Assembly (NCBI GenBank): GCA_023393125.1 | Contig: JAEWMQ010000023.1 | Location: 1-41,060, forward strand | Direction of reading: 5' to 3' | DNA length: 41,060 nucleotides | Source: Bacillota bacterium | GTDB lineage: Bacteria > Bacillota > Clostridia > Lachnospirales > Cellulosilyticaceae | Part shown: positions 34,596 to 41,060 of the stretch, piece by piece | Position numbering within the stretch: the first letter of the stretch is position 1 | How the letters are laid out: every line of letters starts with the position of its first letter | Program-made: the position numbers and the translations under genes | The notes under the pieces: model-generated | The model's input: the letters and a program-made list of their open reading frames with translations, nothing else | Told to the model about the DNA's origin: nothing | Databases searched by the model: none

Positions 34596-37500
34596 CTAGT
34601 ATGGCATAGTACCACTTACAACTTCGCCATTGTATACTACAACTACTCCTGAATTGTATGAGTAGTCATTAGTTTGATCAAAGTTTGACCAATCATTCTT
34701 AGAAAGACGAATACCCATATCAATCTTTCCACCTGCATCTAATACTTGGTTTGATGCAAATGTAATTTCCATATAATATTGATTTCCACTAACTTGAACA
34801 ACATTTAATGAAACATCTGGAGTAAGGTTTACATACCAAGGTGCTTTATTAAGGTTCATACCAGCATTATCCTTGTATGCTGTTTGTGCTGCATTACCTT
34901 CTAAAGTATAGTAGTGACGAATAGTAAGCTTAGATAAATCTACTGGACCATCTGATGTTACTACATATTGTCCACCAATTGTATTTGTAGTTGCACCGCC
35001 TTTATTATTATGTGCTACATTAACATTTACACTTGGTTCAACTACTTGTTCAACTGGTAATTTAACTTGTACTTTAACTGGATCAGATGTAGCACTCATA
35101 TCTTCTGTAGTAGTTGTTTTTGCTGTAAATACTACATTAACAATGCCATCTGGTTTTGGACCATAGCCATCTGGTGTAGTATAGGTTGCACTACATGTTG
35201 CACCGTTACTTCTACCAATTTCTTTTCCATCAGCATAAATAATAGTTTCTTTAATAGTGCCATCTTTTACAGTTGCTTCAGCTGTAACAGTTACAGATTG
35301 TTTACCATTTGTAGCATCAATTTCTGTATTAGCTGCTGGAGCTGTAACTACAACAACAGGTTTGTTAGCTACTTTAAATTGAACTTTAATTTTAACAGCT
35401 TCAGAAGTTGCTTTTGCACCTTCTGCTGATGTAGCTACTGCTGTAAGCGTAATTTCTTTTATGCCATTTGCATCCATACCATCTTTAGTTGGTACAAATG
35501 TTACACTACCATTACCTGTCGTTTCACCAATCTTTGTTCCATCTGCGAAGAATTCAATCTTAGCAATTGTACTATCTTTAACAGATGCTTCTGCAGTTAC
35601 AGTAATAGGTGTTTGAGTTGTTTTATAATCAACAACTTCACCTGCTACTGGTTTTACAATATTAACTACTGGTAATTCAACTCCTGGGAATTGAAGTGTT
35701 ACTTTGATTGGTGCTGATTCTTTAGTAACATTTTTGTCTGAGTAAGCAACTACTTTAAATGTTACTTGTTTTGTTCCCGCTGCTGTTAAATTGTCTTTAG
35801 TTGGTACATAGTTAGCTTCATAAGCTGCATTTGTATCTTCTGCAAACTTAACACCATCAGCATAGAATTCTACTTTAGTAATAGAACCTTTATCAATAGA
35901 AGCATCAGCTTTTACTGCAATGCCAGTTGAATCTTTTGCTACGTTAATTACATCCCCATTTTGTGGTGTTGTAACTGCTACATTCATAACCACTTCATCA
36001 CCTGGGAATAACATTGCCATTGTACCATTTGCAATAGCGATTTCTGCTTGTGCCCAGAATCTGTGGTAGGTGATTTCAAAGTCTTCACCATTTTTGTAAG
36101 CTTGTTCAAGTCTTGCAAAGTCTGGATCATTCTTATATTTAGTACGTAATTCAATAAATGTTACACCTGGTACGATTTCATCTCCATTTGCCATCTTTCC
36201 AGTGTAGTTACTTGGTACATAAACTTCTTGTTCAAAGAAACGTTTGTAGTCAGCACGAACTTCAGGTGCAGCTACACCTTTATCATCTCTGTAAAGTGTC
36301 CACATACGGTCTAATACTTCTTTTGTTACATCTACATAGCTTTGGTAATCTTGTTGTGGAGAGTATTTCTTAGTTGCTGCTGCATAGAAAGTAAGTGTAT
36401 TAGCCATAGAAGCCACTGTACCAAGGTCTGTTCCATAGTTCATAACCTCTACATGAAGGTTCTTATTACCTGTGTAAGAGCCTGTCCATGTATCTGGTTG
36501 TCCACTCCATTTAAGTGTAGAAGGAACAGCAAAAGTACCATCATCATATAACTGAATTTCTGACTTAGCCCATGCAGCCCACCTATCAAGAAGACCTTTA
36601 ACTCTTGAATCTCCTGATTCATAATAGTACTCAGCCATACGTTGCATTGACCAACCTTGCATACCAAACCATTGGTTACTACCTGGATCTTCGTATACTG
36701 GATGAGCATCATAAGCCATACCATAGAAAGTGCTAGTGCCTGCTGGATATTTATCATAAGAACCATTGTATGAGTTAGTTGCACCACCAGCAATAGCTCC
36801 TTCAGCAGATTGTAACCATTGATAGAATTCAATTTGTCTATCTAAGCTCTTAGCCCAGTCATTTTTAGCATTTGGTGATTTTGGAATCATATCGCTATCT
36901 GTTGAAAGGACCCAAGCTGCCATTGGACTTTGGTAACCAAAGTGATTATGGCTACTACCAATTCTCCAGCTCCAGTTAGCATCAAGACCACCACCCCAAG
37001 CATAATACCATGACATTAAGTAGTGTGCTGCTTCATATCCATTTCCTGGTGTTTTACTTTGTGCACCTATCTTCATGAAATACTTATCAAACATCGCATA
37101 TCGTAAATAGTCACCCATTTTACTTGCTTTAGCTACATAAGTATCAATATTTTGTCCCTGCTCTTCTGCCCAGTCTTTTGCCCAGTACATAGCTTGTACT
37201 AAACGTGCATCAGCATCTGGTGCATTAGTGTATCTCCATTGTTTAGAGTAACTAGCGTCACCTGTGAAGAAAGGTAAGAAACCATTTTTTCCACCCCATT
37301 TGAAATCTTCCCATGATGGCTGAGGAATAGTTTCCCAAGTAGACTCTTGTTCTCCACGTTGGAAAGTATTGATATAAGATGGAGCAGATACACCATCTCC
37401 TCTTCTACCATAACCGTAGAAGTTATCACCATCTATAAGCCAGTGCATACCATAGATTTTAGAAGTTCCATAAGTATTTTTAAGTTCATTAGCAATAGGA

Positions 37501-37994
37501 TCGGAACCTACTGGTAAACCAAATTGTAATTGACTAGGATAATAATCTGGTAATGAGTATTCTGATGCATATGTAGCAGGGCTACTAGGGTTATATCCTG
37601 TTTGACCTGGTTGATCTAAATCTGTTGGAATATAATATTTTTCAATAACATTCCAAGCTTCTTTAAGACCATTAAAATCTCCTGTGAATTTACCATTCAT
37701 AGCTTCTAACCAAACATAATAACTAGCCGTTTCACTAGTTGATTCATGTCCATGGTCAGGTGCTTCAACCATTAAGGTTTCAATAGAGTGATAAGGTACA
37801 CCTTGTGGACTAAAATAGCCATTACTTTTGTCTTTAATATCTTCATAAAGGTCTAAAAATCTTTGTTCATACACATTTGTAGATTCTGGTACAACCACCG
37901 GTGTATTTGCCGCTGCAAAAACACTTAGTGGATTCAAACATTGTGCTCCAACTAATAAAGCACTAATAAGCCCCATTGTTTTTTTCTTATTCAT
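34596..37994 (-). CDS. Secreted GH48 cellobiohydrolase with three Ig-like modules and CBM3
   Basis: An 1132-residue secreted exoglucanase of GH48, which runs along cellulose from the reducing end and releases cellobiose. Signal peptide about 1-28 (LLVGAQCLNPLSVFAA). The GH48 domain spans about 30-660; APDHGHESTSETASYYVWLEA near residue 78-98 carries the acid Glu region (Glu84/Glu88), and the tunnel segments YGMHWLIDGDNFYGYG and WSWRIGSSHNHFGYQSP are intact. Three Big_7 Ig-like modules (about 670-769, 773-874, 877-981) resemble those of the GH9 enzyme. CBM3 spans 985-1132. No dockerin is present, so this is a free enzyme. AAGGAGG precedes the ATG. First gene of the GH48-GH9 unit. Confidence 0.96.
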   Translation of the reverse strand: MNKKKTMGLISALLVGAQCLNPLSVFAAANTPVVVPESTNVYEQRFLDLYEDIKDKSNGYFSPQGVPYHSIETLMVEAPDHGHESTSETASYYVWLEAMNGKFTGDFNGLKEAWNVIEKYYIPTDLDQPGQTGYNPSSPATYASEYSLPDYYPSQLQFGLPVGSDPIANELKNTYGTSKIYGMHWLIDGDNFYGYGRRGDGVSAPSYINTFQRGEQESTWETIPQPSWEDFKWGGKNGFLPFFTGDASYSKQWRYTNAPDADARLVQAMYWAKDWAEEQGQNIDTYVAKASKMGDYLRYAMFDKYFMKIGAQSKTPGNGYEAAHYLMSWYYAWGGGLDANWSWRIGSSHNHFGYQSPMAAWVLSTDSDMIPKSPNAKNDWAKSLDRQIEFYQWLQSAEGAIAGGATNSYNGSYDKYPAGTSTFYGMAYDAHPVYEDPGSNQWFGMQGWSMQRMAEYYYESGDSRVKGLLDRWAAWAKSEIQLYDDGTFAVPSTLKWSGQPDTWTGSYTGNKNLHVEVMNYGTDLGTVASMANTLTFYAAATKKYSPQQDYQSYVDVTKEVLDRMWTLYRDDKGVAAPEVRADYKRFFEQEVYVPSNYTGKMANGDEIVPGVTFIELRTKYKNDPDFARLEQAYKNGEDFEITYHRFWAQAEIAIANGTMAMLFPGDEVVMNVAVTTPQNGDVINVAKDSTGIAVKADASIDKGSITKVEFYADGVKFAEDTNAAYEANYVPTKDNLTAAGTKQVTFKVVAYSDKNVTKESAPIKVTLQFPGVELPVVNIVKPVAGEVVDYKTTQTPITVTAEASVKDSTIAKIEFFADGTKIGETTGNGSVTFVPTKDGMDANGIKEITLTAVATSAEGAKATSEAVKIKVQFKVANKPVVVVTAPAANTEIDATNGKQSVTVTAEATVKDGTIKETIIYADGKEIGRSNGATCSATYTTPDGYGPKPDGIVNVVFTAKTTTTEDMSATSDPVKVQVKLPVEQVVEPSVNVNVAHNNKGGATTNTIGGQYVVTSDGPVDLSKLTIRHYYTLEGNAAQTAYKDNAGMNLNKAPWYVNLTPDVSLNVVQVSGNQYYMEITFASNQVLDAGGKIDMGIRLSKNDWSNFDQTNDYSYNSGVVVVYNGEVVSGTMPY

Positions 37995-38169
37995 ACTGTT
38001 CCTCCTTTTATTTGCTTTTTCATACAGTTTCTCTCACATTTTCATCTTATAGGTCACAATTCCCCCTTTATTATCTAGTACCCTACTCATACTTACACCA
38101 AATTGCTTTGATTCCATTTTTCTTTGGTATTAGACAATTTAAATAGTGATCTTGCCTCTTGATATTTTT

Positions 38170-38197
38170 ATTATAAATTTCTAAATTTAATTATCAA
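38170..38197 (-). promoter_or_regulatory. Promoter of the GH48-GH9 unit
   Basis: On the minus strand TTGATA (38192-38197), a 16-base spacer and TATAAT (38170-38175). The start near 38163 gives a roughly 170-base untranslated leader. The rest of the 37995-38321 gap holds no ORF I can support. TAATAAAAATA (38163-38173) here repeats the core of the boxes seen in the peptide system. Confidence 0.55.
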
Positions 38198-38271
38198 TTC
38201 ATATTGAGTATAGTGTAGTTAATCCATACATAAGTTGCGTAAGTCATTAATTAACTAAAATTTGCACAAAA

Positions 38272-38315
38272 AAAATAAATTACCACAAAGACTTTCTTTG
38301 CGATAATTTATTTTT
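38272..38315. terminator. Terminator of the small 51-residue protein gene
   Basis: AAAATAAATTA (38272-38282) pairs with TAATTTATTTT (38304-38314), with inner CAAAG/CTTTG. Long A and T runs flank it on both strands. It lies immediately after the stop at 38322. Confidence 0.75.
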
Positions 38316-38321
38316 TACATT

Positions 38322-38477
38322 TTAATAGATTTTTCCAGCTTTTTTATTCCCTGTTTTTGCTTTTCCCTGAATCTCTGGGACAGGTTGCATAGGGTTTTTA
38401 CTATAATGCCCTTTACTATTGCTTTCTGTACCATGCGGTTCATTAACCCCTGGTCTTCTCATACCTGCTTTAGCCAT
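38322..38477 (-). CDS. Small basic protein of unknown function
   Basis: A 51-residue, hydrophilic, basic protein (MAKAGMRRPGVNEPHGTESN at its start, PVPEIQGKAKTGNKKAGK near its end). I chose the ATG at 38477 because AAGGAGGCG lies about 7 bases before it; an in-frame ATG at 38525 would add 16 residues and swallow this site. The pattern of short basic, Pro/Asn/Gly-rich sequence looks like small clostridial proteins of unknown role, perhaps spore or nucleic-acid associated, but I cannot name a family. It follows dinB by 67 bases on the same strand and may share its SOS-type promoter. Confidence 0.75.
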   Translation of the reverse strand: MAKAGMRRPGVNEPHGTESNSKGHYSKNPMQPVPEIQGKAKTGNKKAGKIY

Positions 38478-38544
38478 TTGCTCGCCTCCTTCTACGCATT
38501 TCTTCATTAGTATGAAACACTTCATGGCAATTTATTCTTATGGC

Positions 38545-39801
38545 CTAAAGCTTACTTTGTGTTATACCACTTTTCTTTTCTTTTGAAATTCCACCTGCCA
38601 TATGATCTAACTTTGATCCGACAAAAGCAGCTCTCATTACTGCATCTTCTCCATATTTATTTCTAATAGTATCTATAGCTTTATCTAATTTCTCATTTTT
38701 CTTATTCTTAGGTGTTTCAAATAAATTAAATTGATGATGACCTTCCTTTTCTAATTTCGTTGTATATATACCTAATTGTCTAATAGGTGTCTTATGATCC
38801 CATAATTCATCAAAAACCTTACATGAATAACTATAAATCTCTTTCGTAACTGCTGTTGGATGAGGCAATAACATTTGATGTGATTTTCTTTCAAAAAAAG
38901 TATCTACAATACTTACTGATAAACAACTAGCTTCTACTCCTACTGCCCTTAGCCTAGTTCCCACAGTTTCACATAGTGATAGTAAAACAAGGTGAGCACT
39001 ATCTACGGAGTTCACATCATATGGAATCGTCATAGAATTACCACAGCCCTTATGAGGTGCTTTTTCTTCTTGTACTAGTGAAGTATCTATCCCATTAGCA
39101 TATTGATGGATGAGCTCCCCTTGCTTTTTAAGATGAAGCTTTAATAATTTTACATCTGCTCTTGCTAGTTCTCCTATGGTTCTAATTCCTAGTAACTTTA
39201 AAGTCCTTTCCGTAGCTTTTCCTACGAAGAAGAGCTCTCCTACAGGTAATGGCCACATTTTCTTTTCAATTTCATTTGGAAATAAAGTATGTACCAAATT
39301 AGGTTTCTCTAACTCCCCTGCCATTTTAGCCAGTAACTTGTTACATGAAATTCCAATATTAACTGTAAAACCTAACTCCTCATAGATCCTATCTTTAATC
39401 TTATGTGCTATGCCCAGCGGCTTTCCATATAACCCTTCTGTTCCTGTCATATCTATATAAGCTTCATCAATGGAGTATTGCTCTACAACTGGTGAATACT
39501 CTTTTAAGAGCGTCATTAACTTGTTAGAGTAGTCTACATATATATTAAAGCTAGGCTTTACAATAGTAAGTCCTGGGCACTTCTTTAAGGCTGATACAAT
39601 AGGTTCACCTGTAACAACCCCATGTTTCTTAGCCATGTTAGATTTTGCTAAAACAACACCTTTACGTTTTTCCATATCACCACCAATAATAGCTGGTATA
39701 TCTCTTAAATCTACCTTTTCTCCTAAAACTTGCTTTCTATAGCTTGCTTCCCAACTTAAAAAGGCTGAATTAACATCCACATGAAAAATAATTTTCTCCA
39801 T
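38545..39801 (-). CDS. dinB: DNA polymerase IV (Y-family, DinB)
   Basis: A 418-residue translesion polymerase. Metal-binding residues are Asp9 in FHVDVNSAFLSWEA and the Asp-Glu pair in EQYSIDEAYIDMTG (about 105). The helix-hairpin-helix thumb (LPVGELFFVGKATERTLKLLGIRTIGELA) and the little-finger domain (GCGNSMTIPYDVNSVD onward) are in place. The C-terminus lacks an obvious clamp-binding motif except FNLFE near residue 374. The ATG at 39801 is preferred over the TTG two codons upstream; the ribosome site is a modest GGTGAT. The promoter contains a LexA-like box, so SOS control is likely. Confidence 0.93.
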   Translation of the reverse strand: MEKIIFHVDVNSAFLSWEASYRKQVLGEKVDLRDIPAIIGGDMEKRKGVVLAKSNMAKKHGVVTGEPIVSALKKCPGLTIVKPSFNIYVDYSNKLMTLLKEYSPVVEQYSIDEAYIDMTGTEGLYGKPLGIAHKIKDRIYEELGFTVNIGISCNKLLAKMAGELEKPNLVHTLFPNEIEKKMWPLPVGELFFVGKATERTLKLLGIRTIGELARADVKLLKLHLKKQGELIHQYANGIDTSLVQEEKAPHKGCGNSMTIPYDVNSVDSAHLVLLSLCETVGTRLRAVGVEASCLSVSIVDTFFERKSHQMLLPHPTAVTKEIYSYSCKVFDELWDHKTPIRQLGIYTTKLEKEGHHQFNLFETPKNKKNEKLDKAIDTIRNKYGEDAVMRAAFVGSKLDHMAGGISKEKKSGITQSKL

Positions 39802-39817
39802 TATCAAATCACCATTT

Positions 39818-39831
39818 CGAACATTTGTTTG
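39818..39831. promoter_or_regulatory. LexA (SOS) box upstream of dinB
   Basis: CGAACATTTGTTTG at 39818-39831 fits the Firmicute LexA/DinR consensus (CGAAC-N4-GTTYG) apart from one inner base. It covers the expected transcription start of dinB. Confidence 0.75.
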
Positions 39832-39836
39832 GTTTT

Positions 39837-39865
39837 ATTGTATCAAACTCTAACCTTTATGTAAA
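39837..39865 (-). promoter_or_regulatory. Promoter of dinB
   Basis: On the minus strand TTTACA (39860-39865), a 17-base spacer and TACAAT (39837-39842). The start falls near 39830, inside the LexA box. Confidence 0.7.
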
Positions 39866-39990
39866 TACACAATCTCTATAATAAGAACAAGCATCTCTAA
39901 TAATCTATGGCATTTGGTATTAACCATTTTCCCTCCTACTACATATAATGACTATAGACACTCCTTTCATAAGTCCGAAGGAGGGATACT

Positions 39991-40713
39991 ATGAAAAAAG
40001 AATATATACAATGCATCTTATGGCTTTCCATTTTTTTATTAGGCATCATTTTTACTATCTCTGCTGCTTTACTACAGACTATTCCTAATTCCAGCAAGAG
40101 TGCATTACTGCTTTTCTCCATTTGTTTTATAATCATCGGTTTAATCGCCTTAGCTGTTCATTATAAAAAATATGTGAAAATTAAAACCCTTACCAATCAT
40201 CATGCTCCTGTGCTTGCACACTGGACTTATGATATTAGCAGTTCTTCTACTCTTAAAGAAACTTTATCTGAGCAAAAGTGCAATACTATTTCTACAGCCA
40301 TTTTAACTTTAGTACTTGGTATTATTTTTTGCCTTGTATTTGCTTATAGTGGCGGTATTCACGTCCTCTATATAGGTTACATCTTTGCTATTTTAACAGT
40401 ACTTGGATTTATTATAGCTATTCGTATTATATTAACTTACTATAAGGAAGCTTTGAAAACTTCTACAGAAGTTATTTTTGGAGAAGATTGTATTTACTTC
40501 ATGGGTCAATTATACACCTTACAAAAATCTATTTATTTTCTTGAAAACGTCATCATTGTTCACGGCCCTGAAGTTGTCCTTCAACTTATTTATGGCCAAT
40601 ATGATGTAGATGACATCCCAACTCACATTATTTCTATCCCGGTTCCAGCTCATAAACTTCAAGTAGCAGAACATTTACGTAAATACTATTTAGATCTAAT
40701 AGCTTATGAATAA
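39991..40713 (+). CDS. Four-helix membrane protein, unknown function
   Basis: A 240-residue protein I do not recognise. Two N-terminal helices (about 7-29 and 38-57) and two central helices (about 101-122 and 126-148) are separated by a short polar loop (residues 58-100). The C-terminal 90 residues are soluble, with alternating strands (TEVIFGEDCIYFMGQLYTLQ, NVIIVHGPEVVLQLIYGQYD, THIISIPVPAHKLQVAEHL), a pattern like a small PH-like domain seen in some membrane proteins. AAGGAGGG lies 6 bases before the ATG. It is a single gene divergent from dinB with a strong terminator. Confidence 0.8.
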   Translation: MKKEYIQCILWLSIFLLGIIFTISAALLQTIPNSSKSALLLFSICFIIIGLIALAVHYKKYVKIKTLTNHHAPVLAHWTYDISSSSTLKETLSEQKCNTISTAILTLVLGIIFCLVFAYSGGIHVLYIGYIFAILTVLGFIIAIRIILTYYKEALKTSTEVIFGEDCIYFMGQLYTLQKSIYFLENVIIVHGPEVVLQLIYGQYDVDDIPTHIISIPVPAHKLQVAEHLRKYYLDLIAYE

Positions 40714-40721
40714 ATACGTCC

Positions 40722-40770
40722 TTGAAAATAAAGAGGAATGTTACTAAGTAACATTCCTCTTTATTTTCAA
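40722..40770 (+). terminator. Terminator of the membrane protein gene
   Basis: Perfect 23-base arms at 40722-40744 and 40748-40770 with a TAA loop; the 3' arm includes CTCTTTATTTT. It follows the stop at 40713 by 8 bases. Confidence 0.9.
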
Positions 40771-40809
40771 ATTATTTTACTCTATCACAAATAGAAATTT
40801 GAATAATAC

Positions 40810-41042
40810 TGTATAAAGTTAAGCTGCCGCTATATAGTCCGACTAGTGTACTTGCTTCCAGCTGCTATCTCACTCCGCTAAGAAACTCTAAATTCGTAAT
40901 CCTTATGAATGGGTGAAAACTCGCTATGCTCAGACACTCACCCTAAAACCCATAAGGATTACTTCATTAAGAGTTTCTAAGCTCTGCTCCAAGGCATCTT
41001 CCAGCAAGTCCACTAGTCTCCCTACATAGCTACTGCTTTACA
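40810..41042. repeat. Large imperfect inverted repeat, possible dispersed element
   Basis: About 100-base arms face each other. Paired blocks are GACTAGTG/CACTAGTC (40841-40848, 41011-41018), ACTTGCT/AGCAAGT (40850, 41003), AGAAACTCT/AGAGTTTCT (40881, 40970), GTAATCCTTATG/CATAAGGATTAC (40896-40907, 40951-40962) and GGGTGA/TCACCC (40911, 40938). The loop holds ACTCGCTATGCTCAGAC. There is no ORF. The form is like a miniature inverted-repeat element or intergenic palindromic repeat. This gap to the window end holds nothing else I can support. Confidence 0.65.
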
Positions 41043-41060
41043 AGAATAAACTACAAAGAA

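Noticed and set aside
36449..36832. Second minus-strand frame inside the GH48 gene
   Set aside because: Fully inside an intact GH48 coding region; its Met/Leu/Val-rich product looks like a frame shadow.
31096..37994. Dockerin or S-layer anchor on the cellulases
   Set aside because: Both proteins end directly after CBM3; no duplicated calcium-binding segments or SLH repeats are seen.
1..41060. CRISPR arrays, tRNA or rRNA genes, transposase genes
   Set aside because: No spaced direct repeats, cloverleaf-like genes or transposase-like proteins were seen on either strand.

Overview
The window looks like a piece of a low-GC, Gram-positive, anaerobic cellulolytic Clostridia genome. Genes are AT-rich, start behind strong AGGAGG-type ribosome sites and end in intrinsic terminators, and isoleucyl-tRNA synthetase sits behind a T-box. 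Three very large secreted plant-polysaccharide enzymes (GH74, GH9, GH48) end in family 3 cellulose-binding modules (CBM3) and carry no dockerins. This is a free, non-cellulosomal cellulase set of the kind known in Cellulosilyticum (Clostridium lentocellum) and relatives; the genus is an inference.

Layout. 1-8.6 kb is housekeeping: a 3-methyladenine DNA glycosylase cut by the left edge, a YihY/BrkB membrane protein, a small membrane-anchored protein, cardiolipin synthase, a pncB-plsC-fapA operon and an EamA-type transporter. 8.7-13 kb holds an odd Arg/Ser-rich protein and the T-box-controlled ileS. 13-17.1 kb is a three-gene minus-strand operon: a KAS III-like enzyme whose catalytic His and Asn are replaced, an acyl-CoA/AMP ligase and a chemotaxis receptor. 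17.4-21.4 kb is a GH74 xyloglucanase with four X2 modules and a CBM3, followed by a second chemotaxis receptor. 23.2-23.4 kb holds a plus-strand structured RNA that resembles 6S RNA, and 23.4-24.6 kb holds corA with a structured leader.

The most interesting block is 24.7-30.8 kb, all on the minus strand: LytTR response regulator, AgrC/ComD-like histidine kinase, a 45-codon double-glycine peptide gene, a peptidase-containing ABC transporter and an HlyD-type accessory protein. Together these form a complete peptide export and sensing system. It lies directly downstream of the GH9 and GH48 genes (31.1-38.0 kb), the core enzymes for crystalline cellulose. A similar AT-rich box precedes the regulator, peptide and transporter genes. 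Signalling by the peptide, and any link to cellulase expression, are inferences from gene order and motifs.

38.3-41 kb has a small conserved-looking protein, an SOS-type dinB with a LexA-like box, a four-helix membrane protein, and at the right edge a large imperfect inverted repeat that looks like a dispersed element.
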